A stretch of 47,574 nt of DNA from Streptomyces monashensis (GTDB lineage Bacteria > Actinomycetota > Actinomycetes > Streptomycetales > Streptomycetaceae), in contig NZ_MLYO01000088.1 of the NCBI RefSeq assembly GCF_001866665.1, positions 1 through 47,574 of the forward strand, given 5' to 3'. The notes below the pieces were generated by a model. That model ran no database searches. It saw nothing but the letters and a program-made list of their open reading frames with translations, and had not been told where the DNA came from. The position numbers and the translations under genes are program-made. Shown here in pieces: positions 28,425-35,442 of this stretch. Positions within the stretch are counted from its first letter, which is position 1. Every line of letters starts with the position of its first letter.

Positions 28425-28973
28425 TCACTTCTGGACCCGGCCGCCGTAGGAGACCGGGTGGCCGGGAAGACCGTCGGCGCCGCCGCCCTCCCCGCCCCCG
28501 CCCTGTTCCTCGTCTGCGTCGCTCTCGCCGTCGCCGCCCCCGTCCGCGCCGCCGTGGCGCCCGCCGCCTCCCCTGTACCCCGCTCCCCCGCGGCCGTCCC
28601 CGCGCTGGATGAGCTGCTTGACGAGCCGGACCAGGTCGGCCGGCTCGAAGGGCTTGGCGAGGAAGGCGTCGACACCGACGTCGAGGCCGCTCTCGACCTC
28701 GTACTGCGTGCACGCGCTGATGATGGCGAGCGGCAGACGGTGCGTACGGGGATCGGCGCGCAGCCGGGCCGCCGTGCGCAGGCCGTCCAGCCGGGGCATG
28801 ACGACATCGAGGGTCACGACATCGGGCCGCACCTGGTGCACCACGTCCAGACACTCGGCACCATCGGCCGCGGTCACGACCTCGAGCCCTTCCAGCTCGA
28901 GATTGACCCTGATCAGCTGCCGGATGACCTTGTTGTCGTCCACAACAAGCACCCGACCCGAGGCGCCTGACAC
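28425..28973 (-). CDS. Single-domain response regulator with a glycine-rich tail
   Basis: This protein has 182 residues. Residues 7-123 are a complete receiver domain: acidic pair D12/D13, phospho-acceptor D56 (VTLDVVMP), S87 and K107 (AKPFEP). No DNA-binding or enzymatic output domain follows. Instead residues 125-182 are a disordered Gly/Asp/Glu-rich tail. No histidine kinase is adjacent, so it is an orphan. The start at GTG 28973 is preferred because a TACTCT element lies exactly six nt upstream and there is no Shine-Dalgarno; the frame is open to 29114. It may relay phosphate or control a partner by protein contact. Confidence 0.82.
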   Translation of the reverse strand: MSGASGRVLVVDDNKVIRQLIRVNLELEGLEVVTAADGAECLDVVHQVRPDVVTLDVVMPRLDGLRTAARLRADPRTHRLPLAIISACTQYEVESGLDVGVDAFLAKPFEPADLVRLVKQLIQRGDGRGGAGYRGGGGRHGGADGGGDGESDADEEQGGGGEGGGADGLPGHPVSYGGRVQK

Positions 28974-28979
28974 ACGTCG

Positions 28980-28985
28980 AGAGTA
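28980..28985 (-). promoter_or_regulatory. -10 element for a leaderless response-regulator mRNA
   Basis: TACTCT on the minus strand ends six nt before the GTG start, so transcription would begin at the start codon. The same hexamer and flanks (CTACTCTCG) occur in the chiC promoter. The -35 is weak (GAC core only). Confidence 0.45.
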
Positions 28986-29128
28986 GGTCCGGACCGGCCG
29001 CCGCGTCCGGGTTTTCCCCACTTCCGCCCCGTACAGGGGACCCGTTCCACCGAGCACCGCACACCGGCCCCACCGGGCCCCGTTCCCCACCTCCGTAAAC
29101 GGGTTCCTGATCACCCCGCCGGACCTGC

Positions 29129-29134
29129 TAGTGT
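29129..29134 (+). promoter_or_regulatory. Probable -10 of the tRNA-Arg promoter
   Basis: TAGTGT lies 40 bp before the mature tRNA end, with TTCCTG at 29104-29109, 19 bp upstream, as the best -35. A small GAGCG-AAG-CGCTC hairpin lies in the expected 5' leader near 29151-29163. Confidence 0.45.
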
Positions 29135-29174
29135 TCTACCCGTCGCCACGAGCGAAGCGCTCAACAGCCGACAC

Positions 29175-29246
29175 GCCCCCGTAGCTCAGGGGATAGAGCA
29201 ACGGCCTCCGGAGCCGTGTGCGCAGGTTCGAATCCTGCCGGGGGCA
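29175..29246 (+). tRNA. tRNA-Arg, anticodon CCG
   Basis: All four cloverleaf arms can be drawn. The acceptor GCCCCCG (29175-29181) pairs with CGGGGGC (29239-29245), with discriminator A at 29246. The D arm is GCTC-AGGGGATA-GAGC. The anticodon arm is ACGGC-CTCCGGA-GCCGT with anticodon CCG (reads CGG, arginine). The T arm is GCAGG-TTCGAAT-CCTGC. CCA is not encoded. It is followed by a strong terminator and flanked by unrelated gene blocks. From memory, a tRNA-Arg at this chromosomal position is an integration site for an AICE in S. coelicolor; here no integrase is present. Confidence 0.95.
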
Positions 29247-29268
29247 CTTCGCAGGAAGTGCCGAAAGA

Positions 29269-29304
29269 CCCCGCCGTCAGCGAGTTCGCTGGGCGGGGTT
29301 TTTT
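29269..29304 (+). terminator. Strong intrinsic terminator after tRNA-Arg
   Basis: CCCCGCC (29269-29275) pairs with GGCGGGG (29292-29298), and an inner stem CAGCGA/TCGCTG (29278-29283/29286-29291) extends it. Six T follow immediately (29299-29304). This is the most canonical terminator in the window. It also lies just past the convergent ku stop codon (29362) and may block read-through between the two units. Confidence 0.92.
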
Positions 29305-29361
29305 GTGTGCGGCTCAGGCCCGTTGTGCGGCTCAGGTCCGTTGCCGGGCAGCGGTGCGGGC

Positions 29362-30321
29362 CTAGGCCGAGCGCTTGCGGGACGTGGTCTTCTTCGTCGT
29401 CGGCTTCGCGGTCTTCTTCGCGGTGGACTTGGCCGCCGGCTTCTTCGCGGTCGCCGACTTCTTGGCGGCAGGGGTCTTCTTCTGGGCGGCGGCGGTCTTG
29501 CGCGGCAGGCGTCTGACCTCCGCGTCGACGTCCGAGGGGGGTTCGCCGCGGGACTCGCGGGCCGCTCGCACGCTGCTCTCCAGCGCCGCCATCAGGTCGA
29601 GGACCTTGCCGCCGGCCGCCGGGGCCGGGGTCTGCGGCGGGGCCTCGCCGGAGGCCTTCGCGGCGATGACCTCCTCCAGGGCCTCCCGGTACTCGTCGTG
29701 CAGGTCCGCCAGGTCGACCTCGCCCAGGGTGTCCATGAGGGCGTCGGCGAGGTCGAGTTCCTTGTCGCGGACGGTGACGTCGAGGTCCGGGGCGACGCCC
29801 TCGGGGGGGCGTACCTCGTCCGGCCAGAGCAGGCCGTGCATGGCGATGGCGTCGCCGACCACCCGCAGCATGCCGAGGCGTTCGCGGCCGCGCAGGGCGT
29901 ACTTCGCGATGGCCACCTTGTTGCTGCGCTTGAGGGCCTCGCGGAGGAGGACGTACGGCTTCGCGGCCGGGGCCCCGCTCGCGGCCAGGTAGTACGCCGC
30001 GTCCATCTGGAGCGGGTCGATCCGGTCGGCCGGTACGAAGGCCACGATCTCGATCGTGCGGGCGGTGGGGATGGGGAGGTGGGAGAGGTCGTCGTCGGTG
30101 ATCGGGATGATCGTGCCGTCCGCGTCCTCGTAGCCCTTGCCGATCTCCGCGCCGCTGACCTCGCGGTCCTCCAGTTCACAGACCTTGCGGTAGCGGATGC
30201 GGCCGCCGTCCTCGGTGTGGATCTGGCGGAAGGAGACCGAGTGGCTCTCCGTGGCGTTCACCAGCTTGATCGGGATGCTGACGAGACCGAAGGAGATCGC
30301 GCCGTTCCATATCGACCGCAC
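29362..30321 (-). CDS. ku: Ku, non-homologous end-joining DNA end-binding protein
   Basis: This 319-residue prokaryotic Ku forms a homodimeric ring on double-strand breaks and recruits LigD-type enzymes. The core (1 to about 255) shows SIWNGAISFGLVSIPIKL at the start, DREVSGAEIGKGYE and KVAIAKYALRGRERL. The last 50 residues are an alanine/lysine tail of AAKK/AKKx repeats, like histone H1 tails, that probably adds non-specific DNA binding. The start is the GTG at 30321, with GGAAGG nine nt upstream; a GTG at 30330 abuts that site and is unlikely. It is divergent from the polymerase gene across 68 bp, so the two probably share control. Confidence 0.95.
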   Translation of the reverse strand: MRSIWNGAISFGLVSIPIKLVNATESHSVSFRQIHTEDGGRIRYRKVCELEDREVSGAEIGKGYEDADGTIIPITDDDLSHLPIPTARTIEIVAFVPADRIDPLQMDAAYYLAASGAPAAKPYVLLREALKRSNKVAIAKYALRGRERLGMLRVVGDAIAMHGLLWPDEVRPPEGVAPDLDVTVRDKELDLADALMDTLGEVDLADLHDEYREALEEVIAAKASGEAPPQTPAPAAGGKVLDLMAALESSVRAARESRGEPPSDVDAEVRRLPRKTAAAQKKTPAAKKSATAKKPAAKSTAKKTAKPTTKKTTSRKRSA

Positions 30322-30389
30322 GTGCCGCACCCTTCCGACGGTTTCGATACCTGCAAAGGTTTTGCCGGTTTTTCTGGGATTGTCATCTT

Positions 30390-31274
30390 ATGACGCCTAT
30401 CACAGAGGTGGCGGGACGGCGGGTCGCGCTCAGCAACCTGGAGAAGGTGCTCTATCCGCGGACCGGTTTCACCAAGGCGGAGCTGGTGCACTACTACGCG
30501 ACCAGCGCCGACGCGCTGCTGCCGCATCTGCGCGACCGGGCCGTGTCCTTCCTGCGCTATCCGGACGGGCCCGAGGGGCAGGTGTTCTTCACCAAGAACG
30601 TGCCGCCGGGTACGCCCGAGTGGGTCACCACCGCCGAGGTGCCCCGGTCGGAGGCGCCGGCCCGGATGGTCGTCGTACAGGATCTGGCCAGCCTCGTCTG
30701 GGCCGCGAACCTCGTCACCGAGTTCCATACGCACCAGTGGCTCGTGCAGCGCCCCGACGAGGCCGACCGGCTGGTGTTCGATCTCGATCCGGGGCCGCCC
30801 GCCCATCTCGTCCACTGCTGCGAGGTGGCCCTGTGGCTGCGCGAGCGGCTCGCGACGGACGGGATCGAGGCGTACCCGAAGACCGCCGGGTCGAAGGGGC
30901 TGCATCTGCTGGCCGCCGTGCGGGGCTCGTCCGCGGAGCGGACCAGCGAGTACGCCAGGGCGCTCGCCGTCGAGGCGGAGCGGGCCATGCCCCGGCTGGT
31001 GGTGCACCGGATGACCAGGAGCCTGCGGCCGGGCAAGGTGTTCGTCGACTGGAGCCAGAACGCCGCGCGCAAGACCACGGCCACGCCCTACACCCTGCGT
31101 GCCCGCCCCACGCCGCTCGTCTCCGCTCCGGTCACCTGGGGCGAGGTCGCGGACTGCCGCAGCCCGTCCCAGCTGGAGTTCCAGGCTCGGGACATCGCCC
31201 CGCGCCTGCGGGACCTCGGCGAGCTGATGGCACCCCTGCTGGACCCGGAGGCGGCGGCCCCGCTGCCCGGGTGA
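30390..31274 (+). CDS. LigD-type DNA repair polymerase/primase (stand-alone polymerase domain)
   Basis: This 294-residue protein is the archaeo-eukaryotic primase-type polymerase domain of LigD on its own, without phosphoesterase or ligase domains. The metal-binding aspartates are D131 and D133 (VFDLDPGP) and D220 (VFVDWSQN); nucleotide-binding residues lie in KTAGSKGLH (164-172). It fills gaps and adds nucleotides at Ku-bound ends. No Shine-Dalgarno precedes the ATG; GATTGT six nt upstream is a weak leaderless -10. The divergent ku gene is its natural partner. The ligase must be encoded elsewhere. Confidence 0.93.
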   Translation: MTPITEVAGRRVALSNLEKVLYPRTGFTKAELVHYYATSADALLPHLRDRAVSFLRYPDGPEGQVFFTKNVPPGTPEWVTTAEVPRSEAPARMVVVQDLASLVWAANLVTEFHTHQWLVQRPDEADRLVFDLDPGPPAHLVHCCEVALWLRERLATDGIEAYPKTAGSKGLHLLAAVRGSSAERTSEYARALAVEAERAMPRLVVHRMTRSLRPGKVFVDWSQNAARKTTATPYTLRARPTPLVSAPVTWGEVADCRSPSQLEFQARDIAPRLRDLGELMAPLLDPEAAAPLPG

Positions 31275-31284
31275 CCGTCGGTGT

Positions 31285-32088
31285 CTACACCCTCCCCCAC
31301 GTGTTCCGGTCCCGTGCCATGCCGTGCAGGGCCTCCACGTCCGCCGGTTTCAGCACCCCGCCCAGCCGGGCGAGCTCCGCCAGGTCGGTGTCCTGGAGGA
31401 TCCGTACCGTGCGCGGCCGGGCGGTGACCGTCACCTCGGCGGGGCCCGCGAGGGCCAGGACCGGGCGGACCTCGGCGGTCAGGGCGTAGGAGGCGCGGTC
31501 GGCGTCCGCGCGCAGGCGGCGCAGGAGGGGCTCGGGATCACGGCGGCCGACGGTGACCATGGGGTCGGCGACCAGGATCCGGGCCTTGCGGGCGTACAGG
31601 GCGTGGACGGTGAAGACGCCGCCGGGGCCGAGCAGCAGATGGTGGATGCGGTCGCCGCCGGGCAGCGCGAGGGAGTGCAGGGTGTGCCAGCCGGCGCCCT
31701 CCAGGGCGTCGAGGGCCTGGCCGACGGTCTGCTCGGCGGCCAGGGCGCGGCGGCGCGGGTCGGGGCGCAGCCGGCGGGCGGGGCCGGGGTCACGGTCGAG
31801 GGCGACGAGGAGGGCCTCGCCGGGGCGGTTGGGCGCCAGGTCGTCGTCGGGGTGCAGGGTCAGCCGGGCCAGTTCGGCCGGGGTCGGGACCGGGGGCGGG
31901 CCCACGGTCACCGGGCCGGTCAGAAAGGGTTTCAGGGCGTGGAGTACGTCGTCCCTGCTGTCCTCGCCGAGCAGGTTCACCCGGCCCGCCTCCCGGTCGT
32001 ACCAGGCGACGTTGCTGCCGTCCGGGCGGCAGACGTACAGCCTCTCCCGGCCGTGCCGACAGGCCGGCACCACGCGCAGTGCGTTCAT
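31285..32088 (-). CDS. NERD (nuclease-related) domain protein
   Basis: This is a 267-residue protein. Residues about 112-215 resemble the NERD domain: AEQTVGQALDALEGAGWHTLHSL, then GGDRIHHLLLGPGGVFTVHA with the usual core strand pattern (xDHLLxGPxGVFxV) and ARILVADPMVTVGRR. NERD proteins are predicted restriction-endonuclease-fold enzymes; the usual aspartate of the ID-H motif is here R-I-H-H, so catalysis is uncertain. The N-terminal 60 residues form a small separate unit (YVCRPDGSNVAWYDREAGRVN) seen in other streptomycete homologues. The ATG has GAGGGG nine nt upstream. It converges with the NHEJ polymerase gene (10-bp gap), which may hint at DNA metabolism. Confidence 0.75.
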   Translation of the reverse strand: MNALRVVPACRHGRERLYVCRPDGSNVAWYDREAGRVNLLGEDSRDDVLHALKPFLTGPVTVGPPPVPTPAELARLTLHPDDDLAPNRPGEALLVALDRDPGPARRLRPDPRRRALAAEQTVGQALDALEGAGWHTLHSLALPGGDRIHHLLLGPGGVFTVHALYARKARILVADPMVTVGRRDPEPLLRRLRADADRASYALTAEVRPVLALAGPAEVTVTARPRTVRILQDTDLAELARLGGVLKPADVEALHGMARDRNTWGRV

Positions 32089-32201
32089 GCGCCATCACCC
32101 CTCGACCATGGGAACAGGCGGGGTGCTCCGGGGGCAAGACCGGTTACCTTGAAGAAAGGCCCTGGAGGACGGCCCTGTGCAGGGGAGTTGGGGAGGCGCC
32201 G

Positions 32202-32711
32202 TTGCGGATCCGCGGGAGGCAGCCCGCCGTACCGGCTCCGGAGCGTCCGTGGAGCGAGATCGTGCCCGGCCTGTGGATGGGCGGGCACGAGGTCAGGGGC
32301 CGTTCCGGGCGGGCGGAGCCCGTCGTGGTGCGGGACGAGTTCGACGTGGTGCAGACGCTGTTACGGCTGCCGGGCCACGGCCCCGATCCGGGGGTCGAGC
32401 ACCATGTGTGGCCGATTCCCGACGGTCCGCTGGACGGAACGCAGCTCGCCGGGGTGATGCGGCTGGCCCGCGCGGCGAACGAGGCGCTGGACTCCGGGCG
32501 CCGGGTGCTCGTGCGCTGCTACCACGGGTACAACCGCTCGGGCCTGGTCGTCGCCCACGCCCTGGTCCAGCGCGGCCACTCCTCGCCCGACGAGGTGATC
32601 CAGCTGATCCGGGCCCGCCGCTCGGCCTGGGCGCTGCACAACGAGCTGTTCGTGGAGTACCTGCGTGCGGGACTGCCGACCGTCCGGCTGCTCGAAGAAC
32701 TGGCCGAGTAA
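32202..32711 (+). CDS. Cys-based (dual-specificity-like) protein phosphatase
   Basis: This protein has 169 residues. The active-site loop is C106-Y-H-G-Y-N-R112-S (CX5R) after the hydrophobic strand VLV, followed by the helix SGLVVAHALVQ. D74 or D78 (PIPDGPLDG) is the probable general acid. The N-terminal part (WSEIVPGLWMGGHEV) is typical of dual-specificity phosphatases. TTG 32202 is preferred as start: GGGAGG (32191-32196) lies five nt upstream, and the preceding 41 open codons lack family features. It is divergent from the NERD gene. The substrate is unknown; streptomycetes have many Ser/Thr/Tyr kinases. Confidence 0.83.
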   Translation: MRIRGRQPAVPAPERPWSEIVPGLWMGGHEVRGRSGRAEPVVVRDEFDVVQTLLRLPGHGPDPGVEHHVWPIPDGPLDGTQLAGVMRLARAANEALDSGRRVLVRCYHGYNRSGLVVAHALVQRGHSSPDEVIQLIRARRSAWALHNELFVEYLRAGLPTVRLLEELAE

Positions 32712-32760
32712 CCTCTGCCCAGCACCACCTCCGGGGAACAAAAAGGACTTCCCTACAAAA

Positions 32761-32790
32761 TTACGAGCAATACGAGACTGCGCATAAGGT
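32761..32790 (+). promoter_or_regulatory. Candidate promoter for the lipoprotein/kinase pair
   Basis: TTACGA (32761-32766) and TAAGGT (32785-32790) are 18 bp apart in a clearly AT-richer stretch. Transcription near 32797 would give a leader of about 113 nt containing the 12-bp repeats. Confidence 0.45.
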
Positions 32791-32824
32791 TGTACGGGGC
32801 TCCGTCCGGCCCCCTCGGCCCCGA

Positions 32825-32892
32825 CCCGCCCGTCCGCCCACCCGTCCGTCCACTCGTTCGCACCTCCGTTCGTCCACCCGTTCGTCCGTTCG
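32825..32892 (+). repeat. Degenerate 12-bp tandem repeat upstream of the lipoprotein gene
   Basis: CGTYCG hexamers recur at 32831, 32843, 32855, 32867 and 32879 with an exact 12-nt period, spaced by pyrimidine-rich CCCACC-like hexamers. A sixth copy at 32887 is shifted by 4 nt. The array ends 17 bp before the GTG start of the lipoprotein gene, just ahead of its AGGAG site. The period is a multiple of three, and in the lipoprotein frame it would read as PVRP/VR-type units, but the signal-peptide position argues against translation. Confidence 0.75.
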
Positions 32893-32909
32893 ACCGCCCC
32901 AGGAGCCCC

Positions 32910-33707
32910 GTGCCAGTCCGCCGTCCCGCGCGTATCGCCCTCGCCGCGGTCGCCGTCGCCCTGCTGTCGGTGACGGCATCGGGCTGCGGGGACCGCGGCG
33001 GGCTGCGGGCCGCCGGGGCGACCCCGACGGCGGTCAGCCCCGCCAAGCTCTGGCCCGACCTCCGGCCGGCGTCCAGCCCGGCCTACCCCTACGCCGTGTC
33101 GACCCGGTCGATCGTCAAGGGCGTCAAGGTCCCCGGAGACGACATCCACAAGGTGGACCCGGTCGACGTGGTCGAGGCGGAGATCAAGGCGGAGCCGGAC
33201 GACTACGGGTCGAAGGGGGCGTACCACGGGACGGTGGACCGGCTGAAGGACTGCCGGCCCGGCGGCGACGGGACGCGCTGCCCGCTGCTCAAGCCGTACT
33301 ACCGCGACCTCACCGGCGACGGCAGGGACGACCTGACGCTCGGCTTCCGGCTCTACCCGACCAACCAGACGGCGGTACGGGTCTACACGGTCGAGAAGCA
33401 CCGGCTGGTGCAGGTGCTGGCCGACAACGACGCGATCCTCGGGGTGGAGCTGGCGGGGCGGGCGCTGATCGAGCGCTCACCGGCGGACATCTCCGGCTAC
33501 GAGTACCGCACGACCTGGGTGTGGGACCCCGGGCAGCGCGCGATGGTGTTCTCGCGGGACGAGTACCTGCACACCGGTGACGGGCGCAAGACCACGAAGC
33601 CGTCCCGGTCCGCCACACCCTCCCCGTCCCCGTCGGCCACCCACTCGGCGGGCACCTCCTCGGCGGGCACCTCCTCCGCGGCCACCCCCTCGGCGGGCAC
33701 CCCGTGA
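32910..33707 (+). CDS. Putative lipoprotein paired with a histidine kinase
   Basis: This protein has 265 residues. The GTG start has AGGAG four nt upstream. A basic/hydrophobic signal (1-25) ends in TASG-C26, a lipobox-like site with a non-ideal -3 residue. Residues 133-141 form a Dx-x-xDG calcium-binding-like loop (DLTGDGRDD) in a domain of beta strands (about 60-215). The last 35 residues are a Ser/Thr/Pro tail with exact 5-residue repeats. The gene overlaps the kinase start (GTGA), so the protein probably works with that sensor outside the membrane, as CseA does with CseC. That analogy is inference; I could not confirm family membership. Confidence 0.75.
   Translation: MPVRRPARIALAAVAVALLSVTASGCGDRGGLRAAGATPTAVSPAKLWPDLRPASSPAYPYAVSTRSIVKGVKVPGDDIHKVDPVDVVEAEIKAEPDDYGSKGAYHGTVDRLKDCRPGGDGTRCPLLKPYYRDLTGDGRDDLTLGFRLYPTNQTAVRVYTVEKHRLVQVLADNDAILGVELAGRALIERSPADISGYEYRTTWVWDPGQRAMVFSRDEYLHTGDGRKTTKPSRSATPSPSPSATHSAGTSSAGTSSAATPSAGTP
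33645..33704 (+). repeat. Four tandem 15-bp units within the lipoprotein gene
   Basis: Units of TCGGCGGGCACCTCC occur at 33645 and 33660 (identical), then diverged copies at 33675 and 33690. They encode SAGTS-SAGTS-SAATP-SAGTP at the extreme C-terminus. Such a repeat can change copy number without shifting frame. Confidence 0.85.
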
Positions 33708-34960
33708 AGCCCGGTCTGCCGCGGTGGGCCGGTCCGCTCGCCGTGAAGGCGGCCGTGTTCATCATGGTCATGTGCTGTGCGCTGGCCGCGCTGCTCGGCG
33801 TCCTGGTGCACGTCTCGGTGACCGACCGGACCGTCAACCAGGCCCGCGAGCAGGCGCTGTCCCGGCTCGACGACGCCACCCAGACGTACGAGGCCGGGGA
33901 CACGCCGCTGCCGGACGCCGGTGTGGACCCCGAGGGGCTGCCCGCGCCGCTGCGGTCGCTGGCGGCGGCCGGGCAGCGGGGCACGATGGTCTCCACGCAC
34001 CGGGGGCACCCGACCATGTGGGCGGCGGGCCCGGTGGCCGGGCACCGGGCGCTGGCGGTGGAGCTGGACTACTCGCAGCAGGCCCGGACGATCACCGGGC
34101 TCGACAACTCGATCCTGTGGTCGTCGGTGCTCGCGATCGGGGTGACCGTGCTGGTCGGCGTGTTCGCGGTGACCCGGGTGACCCGGCGGCTGCACGCCAC
34201 CGCGCGCGTGGCCCGGCGGATCAGCACCGGCGACCTGGACGCGCGCGTGGACGACCCGCTCAGCAAGGACTCCTCCCGGCCGCAGGACGAGGTGGCCGCG
34301 GTCGCGGCGGCCCTGGACACGATGGCCTCCACGCTGCAGAGCAAGCTGCTGAGCGAGCAGCGGTTCACGGCGGACGTGGCGCACGAGCTGCGCACCCCGC
34401 TGACCGGGCTGCACGCGGCCGCGGAGCTGCTGCCGCCGGGCCGGCCGACCGAGCTGGTGCGGGACCGGGTGGCGGCGCTGCGCACCCTCACCGAGGACCT
34501 GCTGGAGATCTCCCGGCTCGACACCGGGCGGGAGAAGCTGGAGGTGGGCACCGAGGAGCTGGGTGCGCTGGCCCGGCGGGTGGTGCGGGCGTCGGGCACC
34601 GACACGCAGGTGCGGATCGTCCGGGGCGCGCGGGTGGACACCGACCGGCGGCGGCTGGAGCGGGTGCTGGGGAACCTGGTGGCCAACGCGCACAAGCACG
34701 GCGGGCTGCCGGTGGTGCTGACGGTGGACGGGCCGGTGGTGACGGTGCGGGACCACGGGAGCGGGTATCCGAAGTACCTGGTCGCCCATGGCCCGCAGCG
34801 GTTCCGCACGGAGGGCGGGGCCACGGGGCACGGGCTGGGGCTCACCATCGCCCTGGGCCAGGCGGAGGTCCTGGGCGCGCGGCTGGCGTTCGGCAACGCG
34901 GTGGACGGGGGCGCGGTGGCCACGCTGATCCTCCCGGTGGACGAATCCCCGGGCCTCTGA
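33704..34960 (+). CDS. Membrane sensor histidine kinase (orphan, CseC-like)
   Basis: This protein has 418 residues. Membrane helices at about 12-38 and 137-157 enclose an extracytoplasmic sensor loop of about 100 residues. A HAMP linker (158-210) leads to the dimerisation helix with phospho-acceptor H227 (FTADVAHELRTPLTGL). The catalytic domain has an N box (LGNLVANAHKHG), a G1 box (VRDHGSGYP) and a G2 box (GHGLGLTIA). The GTG overlaps the lipoprotein stop by 4 bp. No response regulator gene lies on either side, which is unusual for this EnvZ/OmpR-type kinase. Sequence style around the H box resembles CseC (cell-envelope stress), from memory. Confidence 0.9.
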   Translation: MKPGLPRWAGPLAVKAAVFIMVMCCALAALLGVLVHVSVTDRTVNQAREQALSRLDDATQTYEAGDTPLPDAGVDPEGLPAPLRSLAAAGQRGTMVSTHRGHPTMWAAGPVAGHRALAVELDYSQQARTITGLDNSILWSSVLAIGVTVLVGVFAVTRVTRRLHATARVARRISTGDLDARVDDPLSKDSSRPQDEVAAVAAALDTMASTLQSKLLSEQRFTADVAHELRTPLTGLHAAAELLPPGRPTELVRDRVAALRTLTEDLLEISRLDTGREKLEVGTEELGALARRVVRASGTDTQVRIVRGARVDTDRRRLERVLGNLVANAHKHGGLPVVLTVDGPVVTVRDHGSGYPKYLVAHGPQRFRTEGGATGHGLGLTIALGQAEVLGARLAFGNAVDGGAVATLILPVDESPGL

Positions 34961-35042
34961 GAGAGCGTCGTGCCGGGCTGGGCCGCCTGACGCCTCGTAA
35001 TGTGGCGAACAGTAAGGTTTCGCCCCTTTTCAGGAGGCTCAC

Positions 35043-35399
35043 ATGTCCCTGCCCCGTTCCCTCACCCGATCACTCGCCGTAGCGGCCGCCGCCGGCGCCC
35101 TCCTCGCCACCGCCTCCATCGCCCCCGCCAGCGCCGGCGGCAAGGGGGGCGAGGAGGGCCTCGGGCACTACCGAGGTGTCGTCACCGCCAAGGGCGGCAT
35201 CTGGCTGCGGGAGCGGCCGGACCGCAGCAACCGGCAGGTGCGGTTCGTCAAGCAGGGCGAGCAGGTCTCCATCTACTGCAAGACCTCCGGTGACGCCGTG
35301 CGCGGCAACCCGGTCTGGTACCTGCTGACGAACGGCACCTGGGCCTGGGGGTCGGCGCGCTACATCGCCAACGTCGGCCCCGTGCCGCGCTCGTGTTAG
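35043..35399 (+). CDS. Small secreted SH3-like domain protein
   Basis: This protein has 118 residues. The signal peptide (1 to about 31) ends APASA-GG. The mature part is a bacterial SH3-type barrel: GVVTAKGGIWLRERPDRSNR, GEQVSIYCKT, WYLLTNGTWAWGSARYIANVG. A pair of Cys (C79 and C118) could form a disulfide. A strong AGGAGG lies five nt before the ATG. Such domains often bind peptidoglycan or modulate wall hydrolases. The neighbouring SEDS/PBP genes make an envelope role plausible. Confidence 0.88.
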   Translation: MSLPRSLTRSLAVAAAAGALLATASIAPASAGGKGGEEGLGHYRGVVTAKGGIWLRERPDRSNRQVRFVKQGEQVSIYCKTSGDAVRGNPVWYLLTNGTWAWGSARYIANVGPVPRSC

Positions 35400-35430
35400 T
35401 GGGCACAGCCCACAAGACGCCCCATACGGG

Positions 35431-35436
35431 TAGGTT
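35431..35436 (+). promoter_or_regulatory. -10 element for a leaderless SEDS-gene mRNA
   Basis: TAGGTT ends exactly six nt before the ATG at 35443, and no Shine-Dalgarno lies between. No good -35 is visible at 17-18 bp. Confidence 0.4.
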
Positions 35437-35442
35437 CCGGGC

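Noticed and set aside
32790..32909. Upstream TTG start adding a VRP-repeat N-terminus to the lipoprotein
   Set aside because: It would bury the signal peptide 40 residues inside the protein, has no ribosome site, and lies before the predicted transcript start.
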